Under the pieces are notes generated by a model. That model was not told the DNA's origin. It did not search any database and was given only the letters and a program-made list of their open reading frames with translations. Positions 34,014 through 42,605 of a stretch of 64,000 nucleotides of DNA are shown here, one piece after another. The DNA comes from Citricoccus sp. K5. GTDB lineage: Bacteria > Actinomycetota > Actinomycetes > Actinomycetales > Micrococcaceae. Position 1 is the first letter of the stretch. Every line of letters begins with the position of its first letter. The stretch spans positions 3,129,407 through 3,193,406 of the forward strand of contig NZ_LR732817.1 of NCBI RefSeq assembly GCF_902506195.1. The letters run 5' to 3'. A program made the translations under genes and the position numbers.

Positions 34014-34679
34014 ATGCCGAAGATCGTCGACCATGAGCAACGCCGAGGGGAGATCGTCCTGGCCTTGTGGCAGGTCATTCACGAACGCGGGATCGACGGG
34101 GTGTCCTTCCGTGCGGTGGCGGAGGCCGCTGGTGTGTCCATCGGCCGGGTGCAGCACTACTTCACGAGCAAGGACGAGCTGGTGGTGTTCGGTTGCCGTG
34201 CGATGGTGTCCGCGGCCGAGCAGGACCACGGCCCGGATCCATCCCCCCGGGAGCCCGCGCTGGTCCGCGACGCGTTGGCGGACTTCCTCTGCGCCCCCCT
34301 CCCGATCACCGAGGGATTGCGGGTCGGCTCCTCGGTGTGGGCGACCTATCTCGCCAAGTCTGTGTCCCATCCGGGCATCGCCGCGGTGGTGGTGGAGGCC
34401 ATGCAGGGCCGCGTAGAGGTCACGGCCACACTGCTTGCTGCAGCCCGAGGAACGCGGGAGGCGCAGGGAGCGCGGGGGGCGCAGGGAGCGCGGGGTGCTG
34501 GACAACCGGCCCCTGAGGTGGAGGTGGCACCGGAGACAGCGAGGGTGCAGTCCACCGCCCTGGCATTGGTGTCACTGTCCGAGGGACTGAACACCCGGGT
34601 GCTGGCCGGTGCCCTGGGGGCGGAGGAGGCTGGTGCCCTGATTCGGGACGCGGTGGACCGCGCGGTCCACACGGACTGA
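34014..34679 (+). CDS. TetR family transcriptional regulator
   Basis: A 221-residue repressor. The HTH is GVSFRAVAEAAGVSIGRVQHYFTSKDEL (about 29-56). The ligand domain carries an Ala/Arg/Gly/Gln-rich insert (about 148-165) created by an exact 18-bp duplication at 34460-34495. It is divergent from the anchored hydrolase and probably represses it and itself through the intervening repeats. Confidence 0.9.
   Translation: MPKIVDHEQRRGEIVLALWQVIHERGIDGVSFRAVAEAAGVSIGRVQHYFTSKDELVVFGCRAMVSAAEQDHGPDPSPREPALVRDALADFLCAPLPITEGLRVGSSVWATYLAKSVSHPGIAAVVVEAMQGRVEVTATLLAAARGTREAQGARGAQGARGAGQPAPEVEVAPETARVQSTALALVSLSEGLNTRVLAGALGAEEAGALIRDAVDRAVHTD
34460..34495 (+). repeat. 18-bp tandem duplication inside tetR
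   Basis: Two exact copies, 34460-34477 and 34478-34495, each adding six residues of the GAQGAR type in frame. The insert lies in the loop-rich C-terminal ligand domain, so it need not disrupt folding. Confidence 0.8.
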
Positions 34680-34769
34680 TCTGGCGAGGGGGGGAATCCG
34701 GCAGGATCGGAGACGCGCGGTGAGGGTTGCGCCCCTAGCGTGGGAGGACCAACCAAACCGGGAGGGCTC

Positions 34770-35342
34770 ATGCGGATCGTGATCACCCAGAACACCACCC
34801 TGGACGGCCGGGTCGAGATGCTCGATCCCTGGTTCGATCCCTCGGACCAGGACGAGGAGCTGGCCGCCGAGATGATGCGGCAGACCGAGCAGGAAGACGT
34901 GCTGCTGCTCGGGCGGCAGACGTTCGAGGACTTCCGCGGCTACTGGCCGCAGCAGACCGAGGACACCACCGGCATGGCCGCGAGCCTGGACGCGGCGGAC
35001 AAGCGCGTGGTCTCCTCCACCCTCACCGAGCCCGGCTGGGCCAACACCACCGTCATCTCCGGTGACCCGTTGGAGGCGGTGCGTGCCCTGCGGGAGGAGC
35101 CGGGGAAGGACGTGATCGTCACCGGCAGCATCACCCTGTGCCACGCCCTGATCGGGGCCGGACTGGTGGATCTGTACCGGATATTCGTCTATCCGTACTG
35201 GCAGGGCCGGGGCCGGTCCTTCTTCCCGGAGGGACACCCCGGGACGGGCCTGCACAGGGTGGAGGCCCGGGTCTTCTCCGGCGGGGTGACCTACGCGGCC
35301 TACGCGCCGCTCGCGGGACTCGGCTCCGAGCAGGACGACTGA
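34770..35342 (+). CDS. Dihydrofolate reductase family protein (first of a pair)
   Basis: A 190-residue RibD-C/DHFR-like reductase: MRIVITQNTTLDGRVEM, LLGRQTFEDFRGYWP, KDVIVTGSITLCHALI. GGGAGGG lies upstream of the ATG. It is followed after 37 bp by a related gene, so the pair may be an operon. The last codons GAC GAC TGA are echoed downstream as GCC GAC TGA, repeating the stop in frame at 35349-35351. Confidence 0.87.
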   Translation: MRIVITQNTTLDGRVEMLDPWFDPSDQDEELAAEMMRQTEQEDVLLLGRQTFEDFRGYWPQQTEDTTGMAASLDAADKRVVSSTLTEPGWANTTVISGDPLEAVRALREEPGKDVIVTGSITLCHALIGAGLVDLYRIFVYPYWQGRGRSFFPEGHPGTGLHRVEARVFSGGVTYAAYAPLAGLGSEQDD

Positions 35343-35379
35343 GCCGACTGAGACGATCGACACGAGCGAAGGACCTGAG

Positions 35380-35955
35380 ATGGGACAGCTGATCTACTCC
35401 GCCATCGGATCCCTGGATGGCTACATCGCCGACCCGGACGGTGACTTCTCCTGGGCCGAACCGGACGAGGAGGTCCACCAGTACGCCAACGACATGCTGC
35501 TCGGCGTGGACCTGCACCTCTACGGCCGGACCACCTATGACCTGATGACCGTGTGGGAGACGGACCCGGACTTCGCCGCGGCCTCGCGCGTCTACGCGGA
35601 GTTCGCCCAGCGGTGGATGGACGCGGACAAGGTGGTCTACTCCACCACGCTCGGCGAGGTGTCCACCCGGCGGACCCGGCTGGAGCGTGCCTTCGATCCG
35701 GACGCCGTGCGTGAGTTGAAGGATTCCACTGGCGGCGGGATCATGATCGGCGGACCCACCCTGGCCGCCCACGCCCTGCGCGCCGGCCTCGTTGACGTGG
35801 TGGACCAGGTCCTGCTGCCCATCGTCATCGGCGGCGGGCTCCCCGTCTTTCCCGACGGCGTCCGGCTGGGTCTCGAACTCGAGGCTGAGCGCCGCTTCGC
35901 CTGCGGTGCGGTGGCGGTGCGGCATCGGGTGACGGGCGTGACCCCTCCGAACTGA
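35380..35955 (+). CDS. Dihydrofolate reductase family protein (second of a pair)
   Basis: A 191-residue RibD-C/DHFR-like reductase: MGQLIYSAIGSLDGYIADPD, LYGRTTYDLMTVWE, GGIMIGGPTLAAHALRAGLVD and VLLPIVIGGGLPVF. It is only distantly related in sequence to its upstream neighbour. The substrate of this family is usually unknown. A strong bidirectional hairpin begins at its stop codon. Confidence 0.87.
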   Translation: MGQLIYSAIGSLDGYIADPDGDFSWAEPDEEVHQYANDMLLGVDLHLYGRTTYDLMTVWETDPDFAAASRVYAEFAQRWMDADKVVYSTTLGEVSTRRTRLERAFDPDAVRELKDSTGGGIMIGGPTLAAHALRAGLVDVVDQVLLPIVIGGGLPVFPDGVRLGLELEAERRFACGAVAVRHRVTGVTPPN

Positions 35956-36007
35956 GTCGCGGAAATTGCCCCTGATGCTATGGAATCAGGGGCAATTCCT
36001 GCGACTC
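35954..36007. terminator. Bidirectional terminator
   Basis: A long inverted repeat: outer arms 7 bp (35954-35960 with 36001-36007), a 3-nt internal mismatch, then 13-bp inner arms around an 8-nt loop. It lies between the DHFR-like pair and the convergent azlD. Confidence 0.85.
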
Positions 36008-36017
36008 GGATGTGGGG

Positions 36018-36356
36018 TCAGAGTAGGTTGACGAGGAGAACGAAGGTCAGGGTGCCTAGCCCGATGCTCAGCAGGGTCCGCCGGCCGCAGAGCAGGTGCA
36101 CCGCCACGGTGACCGCGGCCGCGAGGGCCGCGTGGGCCGCCGTCGCCCACTGGATCCCGGCGTCACCGGTGAAGGTGCCGACCCAGGTCGACGCGGCCAG
36201 GATGGCCAGGATCCCCACCGGCATCCACAGCCCGAGGGCCAGCACCAGCCGGGACTCTCGCAGGGGTTTGAGGACGGCGAAGGGCACGGCCCGCAGCGCC
36301 ACGGTGATGGCGCCGGCGATCACGAGGGCGGCGATGACGTAGCCGAGGTCAGGCAA
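36018..36356 (-). CDS. azlD: Branched-chain amino acid exporter small subunit AzlD
   Basis: A 112-residue membrane protein with three to four helices and the AzlD pattern ALRAVPFAVLKPLRESRL and LWMPVGILAILAA. With AzlC it forms an exporter of branched-chain amino acids (as BrnFE/AzlCD). Its start lies inside the azlC 3' end (8-bp overlap), so the two are translationally coupled. Confidence 0.92.
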   Translation of the reverse strand: MPDLGYVIAALVIAGAITVALRAVPFAVLKPLRESRLVLALGLWMPVGILAILAASTWVGTFTGDAGIQWATAAHAALAAAVTVAVHLLCGRRTLLSIGLGTLTFVLLVNLL

Positions 36357-37080
36357 CGGTGGTCTCCTTCTCCGGCTGGCCGCGCTGCCGGGAGAGCGCG
36401 TACCGCACGGCCAAGGCGACGACGAACAGCATCATCGCCACGAACAGTGACTGGCTCGGCAGGATGAGGTGGGCGGCCGCGAAGCACGCCAGCGCCATGA
36501 CGAGGGAGGGCACCTGATTCCGTGTCCGGCAGGCGTCCAGGGTCAGGGTGATGAACAAGGCCACGAGGGCGAATTCGAGGCCGTCGATCGGACCGGGCAG
36601 GGCGGAGGCAAACAGCACCCCGGCCAGCCCGCCGAAGACCCAATAGCACTGGAAGGCGAGCTGGGTCGCGAGCAGCCGCGGGGCCGTCCACCCGCGCGGA
36701 TTGGCCGCTGTGATGGCATAGGACTCGTCCGTGAGCGCGTAGACGGAATACGCCCGTGCCAGCGGGTTCCGCACCACGTGCAGCGGGAAGGTGAAGGCGT
36801 AGAAGACGTGCCGGAAGTTCACCAGCAGGGTGGTCACGGCGATCGTGGCCAGCGGGGTGGCCGCGGCGATCAGCCCCACCAGCAGCAGCTCCACCGAACC
36901 GGCGTAGACCGCGATGGACAGGGCGGGGGCCATCCACCACGGCAGCCCGTACTGGATCACCAGGATGCCGAAGGCCACACCCAGCGGGAACATGCCCAGA
37001 CCGGCCGGCAGGGACAACCGGATGCCGAAGGCGATCTCGGCGCGGCGGCCGCGCGGTTGATCGATCGCCTGGGTGGTCAT
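36349..37080 (-). CDS. azlC: Branched-chain amino acid exporter large subunit AzlC
   Basis: A 243-residue membrane protein with about seven helices; AzlC hallmarks are LGVAFGILVIQYGLPWW, YAGSVELLLVGLIAA, NFRHVFYAFTFPLH and YALTDESYAI. It forms the main channel with AzlD. ATG 37080 is used; the open frame extends upstream but without family sequence. It is divergent from the ZIP transporter unit. Confidence 0.92.
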   Translation of the reverse strand: MTTQAIDQPRGRRAEIAFGIRLSLPAGLGMFPLGVAFGILVIQYGLPWWMAPALSIAVYAGSVELLLVGLIAAATPLATIAVTTLLVNFRHVFYAFTFPLHVVRNPLARAYSVYALTDESYAITAANPRGWTAPRLLATQLAFQCYWVFGGLAGVLFASALPGPIDGLEFALVALFITLTLDACRTRNQVPSLVMALACFAAAHLILPSQSLFVAMMLFVVALAVRYALSRQRGQPEKETTVA

Positions 37081-37238
37081 GGATCCATGATCCCCCGTTG
37101 CCGGTGCACTCTGGTGGTACGTGACATCTTGGTTCAAGGATCCGACAGCATGTAAACAGTTATACCCGGCCCGCCCTGGTGGTAATAGCTCCTGGGCCAA
37201 CACGGAGGCGTCTGCCGGCTCACGGACTGGAGGAACTG

Positions 37239-37295
37239 ATGGGGCAGCAGACCAAGGACTTTGGCGTCATCGCGAACCTGCGGGACGTCCGGTGA
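37239..37295 (+). CDS. Leader peptide coupled to the ZIP transporter
   Basis: An 18-residue ORF, MGQQTKDFGVIANLRDVR, has an ideal GGAGG Shine-Dalgarno at 37229-37233, 5 nt before its ATG. Its stop overlaps the transporter GTG start as GTGA. The transporter itself has no separate strong ribosome site, so its translation probably depends on this leader. No homolog is known to me; it could be a regulatory uORF or a remnant of a longer gene. Confidence 0.55.
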   Translation: MGQQTKDFGVIANLRDVR

Positions 37296-38047
37296 CCAGC
37301 GCGCTGGCCGCTGCCGGGTGGGGACTGTTCGCCGGGGCCGCCCTGGTCATCGGCGCCGCGATCGCCTGGTTCGTCGACGTTCCTGCCAAGGTCGTGGGTT
37401 CCGTGATGGCGTTCGGTTCGGGCGTGTTGATTTCCGCCGTGGCCTTCGAACTGTTCGACGAAGCAGCGCACACTGGTGGGCTGTGGCCAGCCGTGGTCGG
37501 CTTCGCCTTCGGTGCGGTGGTGTACATGCTCGCCAACCTGGCCCTGGCCCACTTCGGCGCCCGGCACCGCAAGCGCTCCCAGCGTCAACAGCCCTCGAAC
37601 GAGGATCAGGGCGGTAGCGGGCTGGCCATAGCGATCGGAGCCCTTCTGGACGGAGTACCCGAATCCGTGGTCCTGGGCGTCAGCCTGCTCAGCGGTAATG
37701 GGGTCAGCGCCGCGGTCGTAGCAGCCGTGTTCATCTCCAACCTCCCCGAAGGTCTCTCCAGCGCTGCGGGGATGAAAAAGGCCGGCCGCGGCCCTGCCTA
37801 CGTGTTCGGAGTCTGGGGCGGCATCGCGATCATCAGCGCCCTGTCCGCAGCCGCTGGCTACCTACTACTCGGCGCGGCCCCGCCCGCGGTGATCGCCGCC
37901 ATCACGGCCATCGCGGGCGGTGCGATCCTCACCATGATCGCCGACACCATGATCCCCGAGGCCTTCGAGATCACCCACGCCTGGACCGGACTGATCACCT
38001 CTGCCGGCTTCCTCCTGGCCGCCGCCATCAGCTGGCTCGGTGGCTGA
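37292..38047 (+). CDS. ZIP family metal transporter
   Basis: A 251-residue membrane protein with about eight helices. The ZIP signature is seen in AIAIGALLDGVPESVVLGVSLL (conserved His replaced by Asp in the usual HxxxE site) and VFISNLPEGLSSAAGMKKAG; a charged cytoplasmic loop (about 92-108) separates helices 3 and 4. It would import zinc, manganese or another divalent ion. GTG 37292 overlaps the stop of an 18-codon leader; a longer frame from 37121 would add a non-conserved tail. Confidence 0.87.
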   Translation: MTSALAAAGWGLFAGAALVIGAAIAWFVDVPAKVVGSVMAFGSGVLISAVAFELFDEAAHTGGLWPAVVGFAFGAVVYMLANLALAHFGARHRKRSQRQQPSNEDQGGSGLAIAIGALLDGVPESVVLGVSLLSGNGVSAAVVAAVFISNLPEGLSSAAGMKKAGRGPAYVFGVWGGIAIISALSAAAGYLLLGAAPPAVIAAITAIAGGAILTMIADTMIPEAFEITHAWTGLITSAGFLLAAAISWLGG

Positions 38048-38142
38048 GCCGCGGCGGGCCCGTGTCCATCACGCTGCCCACCGCAGCCGTGGTGATGGTG
38101 GCCTGGTTCGCGCTGAACGGCCGCGAATCGTGCGGCTCCGGG

Positions 38143-38790
38143 TCACGAACCCGCCGGGTACGGATCCGCCCGCAGCAGCCGCGCCAGGTGCGCCGCGTTG
38201 CGTGCTGCCCCGGCGGTCGTGGAGGCCACGTTCTCCGGGACCTCGTCCAAGTCCTGGTAGTCCACCGTCTGCATGGCCTCGCCCACCCAGTACGTGCCGG
38301 CCTGCGCCGGAACAGAGAATCCGATGTCGCTGAGGGCCTGGGTCATGTCCGCGATGGTCTTGTGGGCGCCGTCCTCGTTGCCGACCACGGCCACGATCGC
38401 CGTCTTGTCGTACATGATCGGCCGGCCCTGCTCGTCGGTCTCGGACAGGTCCGCGTCGAGCCGCTCGATCACCCGCTGGGCGATGCTGCACGGGTGACCC
38501 ATCCAGATGGGGGTGGCGAGCACGAGGATGTCCGCGTCCAGGACCTGTTGGTGCAGCGCGGGCCACTCGTCCCCGCCACCCATGTCCACCTGCACGCCCG
38601 GTTTCACGTCATGGTCGACCACCCGGACGGAGGAGGTGGCCACTCCGTTCTTCTCCAACTCGCCCAGCACGTGCCGGGCCATCAGCTCGCTGCTGGAAGG
38701 CTTCGGGGACGGAGTCAGCGTGCAGACCAGAGCGAGGGCCTTCAGGTCCCGGGTGGAGGCGGACGCGGTGTCAGCAGTGGAATCAGTCAT
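38143..38790 (-). CDS. Flavodoxin-fold NAD(P)H-dependent oxidoreductase
   Basis: A 215-residue FMN protein of the NADPH-dependent FMN reductase/flavodoxin type: CTLTPSPKPSSSELMARHVL as the phosphate loop, ADILVLATPIWMGHPCSIAQRVIERLD and AIVAVVGNEDGAHKT. It would reduce quinones or iron chelates with NAD(P)H. ATG 38790 is used. It is divergent from the ABC-F gene with a 159-bp control region. Confidence 0.88.
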   Translation of the reverse strand: MTDSTADTASASTRDLKALALVCTLTPSPKPSSSELMARHVLGELEKNGVATSSVRVVDHDVKPGVQVDMGGGDEWPALHQQVLDADILVLATPIWMGHPCSIAQRVIERLDADLSETDEQGRPIMYDKTAIVAVVGNEDGAHKTIADMTQALSDIGFSVPAQAGTYWVGEAMQTVDYQDLDEVPENVASTTAGAARNAAHLARLLRADPYPAGS

Positions 38791-38833
38791 AGGTCCAGCA
38801 TGGTGACCGCCGCCGGGACCTGGCCAGTGCCCA

Positions 38834-38882
38834 GTGACAGCCAGACGGCGCGTCGGCTACGCTTCAATCCATGAAGCGTTGA
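38834..38882 (+). promoter_or_regulatory. Promoter with palindrome and a 3-codon leaderless ORF
   Basis: GTGACA (38834-38839) and TACGCT (38858-38863) are 18 bp apart, a fair housekeeping promoter. Seven nt after the -10, ATG AAG CGT TGA (38871-38882) forms a minimal ORF, Met-Lys-Arg, placed for leaderless translation. The same DNA holds an exact 8-bp-arm inverted repeat, 38859-38866 with 38872-38879. The ABC-F start follows 67 nt later. Confidence 0.45.
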
Positions 38883-38949
38883 GTCCAGCCCCTCCCGCGC
38901 CCGAGGCACCGCCCGGCGGGACCCTGCCGGTGCATACCAGGACTCCCTC

Positions 38950-40899
38950 ATGACCCATCCCCACTCCATGCCCTCCGCTGATCTGCGCTCCTCCGGTCAG
39001 TCATTAGACCGGCGCCGAGCCCTCACCCCCGTCGCCTCCGCCCTCGGCGGCGTGGACCACCTCACCCTCGACGGTGTCTCCAAGTCCTTCCCGGACCGTC
39101 GCGTGCTGACCGATGTCTCCTGCACGGTGGCCTCCGGCGAACGCGCCTGCCTCATCGGCGAGAACGGCACCGGCAAGTCCACCCTGCTGCGCATCATCGC
39201 CGGCCTGGACGATGATCACGGCGGCCGCGTCACCGTCCCTGGAAGCGTCGGGCTGTTCCACCAGCAGCCGCCCTTCGCCCTGGACCTCACCGTGCAGGAG
39301 GTGCTGGATGAGGCCACGGCCCCGGTCCGCGCGGTCGCGGAGCAGGTGGCTCGGCTCGCGGAGGCGCTCGCCGACAGCGCCAGCCCGGGCACGACGCCGG
39401 CCCGCGCCCCGGGTGCCCACGGCACCACCGCTGTGCGGTCGGACGCGGCCCCGACCGACACTGCCAGCCCCTCCGAGGTCGCCACCGCCTACGACCGCGC
39501 CCTCGCCGAGGCCGCCCGTACCCAGGCGTGGGATGTGGACCAGCAGGTGGACCGCCTCGTAGACGGACTCGACCTGGCACGCATCCCGCGCACCCGGCCG
39601 GCCTCGTCCCTCTCCGGTGGTCAGCTGTCCCGGCTCGCCCTGGCCTGGCTGCTGCTGCGCCGCCCGGACACCCTGCTGCTGGACGAGCCCACCAACCACC
39701 TCGACGCCCGCGGCACCGCGCTGCTCGTGGACCTGCTCGCCGGCTGGTCCGGCCCCGTGCTGATCGCCAGCCATGACCGCGCGTTCCTCGACGACGTGGC
39801 CACCACCCTGCTCGATCTTGACCCTGCCCCGCAGCTCCACCGGGACGTTCCCGGCGCCGCGGACGCCGGCGGTACGGGCTCCGGCTTCGGGCTCACCCGT
39901 TACGGCGGGCGCTACACGGACTACCTGCTGCATCGGATCGGCGAGCGGGAGCGGTGGGAGCGTCGGTACCGGGACGAGCAGGCCGAGCTGAAGCGGCTGC
40001 GCCAGCAGGTCAAGGACAACCACACCGTGGGCAACGCTGACCGCCCGCCTCCCACGGAGGGCAAGATGGCCCAGAAGTTCTATGCGGACCGCAATGCCAA
40101 AGTGGTCTCCCGGCGCGTCAACGAGGCGGCCACGGCGCTGGCCCGGCTGGAGGAATCCCAGGTCCGCCGGCCGCCCGCCGTCGTGAGCTTCGGTGGGCTG
40201 GCCGCAGCTGCCCCGTCCAGTGATGCTGTCAGCGGCGAATCCAGCGGTGACCACCTCCCCACGGCACGTGGGCAGGGAGCCGGACGGCCGGCGTCGGACG
40301 CGGGGCCGGTCCTAGCGGCCACCGAGGTGGCCCTGGACGGCCGGTTGGCCCCCGTCTCGGTGCACCTCGGCGCGCGCTCGCGGTTGCTCATCACCGGGCC
40401 CAACGGCGCCGGAAAGTCCACGCTGCTGCGCATCCTGGCCGGAGACCTGACGCCCGACGCCGGCTCGGTCACCACCACCGGCCGGCTCACCATCGGTCTG
40501 TTGGGCCAGGACGCAGAGCATCTCACCGAGGCTGAGCGGAGGGCAGAGGATGCGACCGTCGCGGAGTCGTATCGACAGGCGGTGGGTGACGCCACCGCGC
40601 AGCGGGTGCCGTTGGGAACCTTCGGCCTGATCGCCGGGCGGGACGAACACCGCCGTGTCCGGGACCTCTCGGTGGGGCAGCGGCGTCGGCTGGACCTGGC
40701 CGTGCTGCTGACTGACCCGCCGGACGTGCTGCTGCTGGACGAACCGACCAACCACTTCTCGCTGCTGCTCTCCACGCAGCTGGAGGCGTCCATCCCGGGG
40801 TACCCAGGTGCCGTCGTCGTGGCCAGCCATGACCGCTGGCTCCGCGCCGGATGGAAGGGGCAGACCCTGGACCTCGCCCCGGCCGACCCGGCACGATGA
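38950..40899 (+). CDS. ABC-F family ATPase (probable ribosome-protection type)
   Basis: A 649-residue soluble protein with two ABC domains and no membrane segments. Domain 1: GENGTGKSTLL, LSGGQLSRLALA, TLLLDEPTNHLD. Domain 2: GPNGAGKSTLL, a degenerate signature LSVGQRRRLDLA and VLLLDEPTNHFS. An interdomain linker of charged helices (about 320-400) fits the P-site tRNA interaction motif. Pro/Ala/Thr-rich inserts near 138-175 and 415-450 are unusual. Relatives protect ribosomes from antibiotics or regulate translation. A minimal upstream ORF suggests attenuation control. Confidence 0.9.
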   Translation: MTHPHSMPSADLRSSGQSLDRRRALTPVASALGGVDHLTLDGVSKSFPDRRVLTDVSCTVASGERACLIGENGTGKSTLLRIIAGLDDDHGGRVTVPGSVGLFHQQPPFALDLTVQEVLDEATAPVRAVAEQVARLAEALADSASPGTTPARAPGAHGTTAVRSDAAPTDTASPSEVATAYDRALAEAARTQAWDVDQQVDRLVDGLDLARIPRTRPASSLSGGQLSRLALAWLLLRRPDTLLLDEPTNHLDARGTALLVDLLAGWSGPVLIASHDRAFLDDVATTLLDLDPAPQLHRDVPGAADAGGTGSGFGLTRYGGRYTDYLLHRIGERERWERRYRDEQAELKRLRQQVKDNHTVGNADRPPPTEGKMAQKFYADRNAKVVSRRVNEAATALARLEESQVRRPPAVVSFGGLAAAAPSSDAVSGESSGDHLPTARGQGAGRPASDAGPVLAATEVALDGRLAPVSVHLGARSRLLITGPNGAGKSTLLRILAGDLTPDAGSVTTTGRLTIGLLGQDAEHLTEAERRAEDATVAESYRQAVGDATAQRVPLGTFGLIAGRDEHRRVRDLSVGQRRRLDLAVLLTDPPDVLLLDEPTNHFSLLLSTQLEASIPGYPGAVVVASHDRWLRAGWKGQTLDLAPADPAR

Positions 40900-40903
40900 T
40901 CGC

Positions 40904-41437
40904 ATGAATGAATTCGCCGGAACCTGGGATCGCCACGCCGCACCGCTGGCCGAGGTGGTCCATGCCGTCACCGACTGGGATGCGGCCAGTCCCTGTGAGG
41001 GCTGGAGCGCCGCCGACGTGCTTGACCACCTCATGCAGACCCACCGGGACTTCGTGATCCGCCACGGACGGGAGATCCCCCTCGTGCCCGGCTCGCCGGC
41101 CGAACAGTGGGACCATCACGCCGCGGCCATGGCGGCACTGGTCCGGGATGAGGCGTTCGTGCACACCCCCGTGGACACGCCATTCGGGGAATCCACCGTC
41201 GGCCAGGTGCTCCTGGACTTCTACGGCATGGATCTCCTCGTGCACCGCTGGGACCTGGCGACCTCGCAGGGCGCCGACCACCGGCTCGGCGAGGATGAGC
41301 TGGCCGAGGTCGATGCCGCCGTCGACGGCTACGGCGAGGCCGCCTACGGTCCGGGCGTCTTCAACCGCCCGGCCGAGGTGCCGGCGGGCGCCAGCCGGCA
41401 GCAGCAGGTCCTGGCCCGGACGGGACGGCGGGCCTGA
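40904..41437 (+). CDS. TIGR03086-type DinB-fold protein
   Basis: A 177-residue protein of the maleylpyruvate isomerase N-terminal/DinB superfamily: DWDAASPCEGWSAADVLDHLMQTHRDFV, then LDFYGMDLLVHRWDLA. The histidines of these segments form the metal site in relatives, some of which act with mycothiol. It begins 4 bp after the ABC-F stop and is probably cotranscribed with it. Substrate unknown. Confidence 0.87.
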   Translation: MNEFAGTWDRHAAPLAEVVHAVTDWDAASPCEGWSAADVLDHLMQTHRDFVIRHGREIPLVPGSPAEQWDHHAAAMAALVRDEAFVHTPVDTPFGESTVGQVLLDFYGMDLLVHRWDLATSQGADHRLGEDELAEVDAAVDGYGEAAYGPGVFNRPAEVPAGASRQQQVLARTGRRA

Positions 41438-41493
41438 CCGCCCGCGGGCACGGACGAACTACCAATGTCTCCCAGCACGGACCGGGAGTCCGC

Positions 41494-42072
41494 TCAGGAT
41501 GCGTTGCCCGCGGTCCCGGCACGCTCGGTGGTGACCGCGCGGGTGAGGGACACCAGGCGGGCCAGGACCTTGGTCAGGGAGGCGTCATGATGGTCGGTCA
41601 GTGCCAGCTTCCCGCCGGGGAAATCGACGCGGCGGATCAGGTTCACCGAGTCTCCGACCACGTGCATGTTGTAGGCGGCCACCGTCACCCGCCAGGCCTC
41701 GTTCGCCCGCACGCCGCCGAGTCCGCCGTAGGCCACGATGGCCAGGGTCTTGTCCCTCCACTGCCGGCTGAGCAGATCGTAGGCATTCTTGAAGGCCCCG
41801 GGGATGTTGCGGTTGTACTCAGGGGTGACGAAGACGAAGCCATCGCACTCGGCCACGGCGTCCCGCCAGCGGTGTACCTCGGCCGGCCCGTTCTCGTCCT
41901 GGGCCCAGTTCTCGTCGGCCATGACCGGCAGGTTGAACGCCTTGACGTCCAGGAGCTCCCACTCCACGTCCGCGGTATCGACCTGCGTCCGGGCCCGTTC
42001 GGCCACCCAGGCGCCGATGGACTCGCCGAGGCGGCCCTCGCGAACTGATCCGATGACGATGCCGATCTTCAT
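41494..42072 (-). CDS. NADPH-dependent FMN reductase
   Basis: A 192-residue flavoprotein: GIVIGSVREGRLGESIGAWV is the phosphate-binding loop, followed by FVFVTPEYNRNIPGAFKNAYD and IVAYGGLGGVRANEAWR. It reduces FMN or quinones with NADPH. It converges on the DinB-fold gene and is divergent from the VOC gene at 42217. Confidence 0.92.
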   Translation of the reverse strand: MKIGIVIGSVREGRLGESIGAWVAERARTQVDTADVEWELLDVKAFNLPVMADENWAQDENGPAEVHRWRDAVAECDGFVFVTPEYNRNIPGAFKNAYDLLSRQWRDKTLAIVAYGGLGGVRANEAWRVTVAAYNMHVVGDSVNLIRRVDFPGGKLALTDHHDASLTKVLARLVSLTRAVTTERAGTAGNAS

Positions 42073-42216
42073 GCGGTGCCCTCCAGTGGTGCTCGCTCGT
42101 GGCAGGTGCGGCCAGGTGGCCGCGGCCCTCCCCAGCGTAGGCGGACCACGCCATACTGGGCAGGGGGTCGGTCATACGCCGTCCCACACCTCACCGTCTC
42201 CCGAAAGGCAGCCGCC

Positions 42217-42600
42217 ATGAAGATCGATCAGGCCCATGTGCTCGTCAACGACCAGGATGCCGCCAAGGCGTTCTACACCGAGGTGCTCGGCTTCGAGGTG
42301 GAGACGGACTTCGCCAGCGGGGACTTCCGCTGGCTTGCCCTGCGCGCGCCGGGTCCGGACGCCGGCGCCGCCCTGGTACTCGGCCGTGCCGAGGGTGCGG
42401 CGGTGGCCTTCCAGAACGAGACGCGCCTGGCGGGCATGCCCGCCTTCGTTCTGACCCTGACCGGCGGCCGTGAGGAGTTCGAGCAGATCCGCGCCCGGGG
42501 AGCCGAGGTGATCTCCGAGCCGCAGCAGCAGGAATACGGCGGCACGGACGCGCTGATCAATGACACCGTGGGCAACATCATCTGCCTGCACCAGGACTGA
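42217..42600 (+). CDS. VOC family protein
   Basis: A 127-residue single glyoxalase-like module: MKIDQAHVLVNDQDAAKAFY, TEVLGFEVETDF, GGREEFEQIRARGAEVISEP. Metal-ligand histidine in AHVLV and acidic residues at the end fit the metal-dependent subgroup. A GTG-started Pr6Pr membrane protein follows after 5 bp, so the two probably form an operon. Confidence 0.87.
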   Translation: MKIDQAHVLVNDQDAAKAFYTEVLGFEVETDFASGDFRWLALRAPGPDAGAALVLGRAEGAAVAFQNETRLAGMPAFVLTLTGGREEFEQIRARGAEVISEPQQQEYGGTDALINDTVGNIICLHQD

Positions 42601-42605
42601 CGGCC

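Noticed and set aside
37111-37184. 9-bp direct repeat CTGGTGGTA at 37111-37119 and 37176-37184 near the ZIP promoter
   Set aside because: Short, not symmetrical to either promoter, and expected occasionally by chance.
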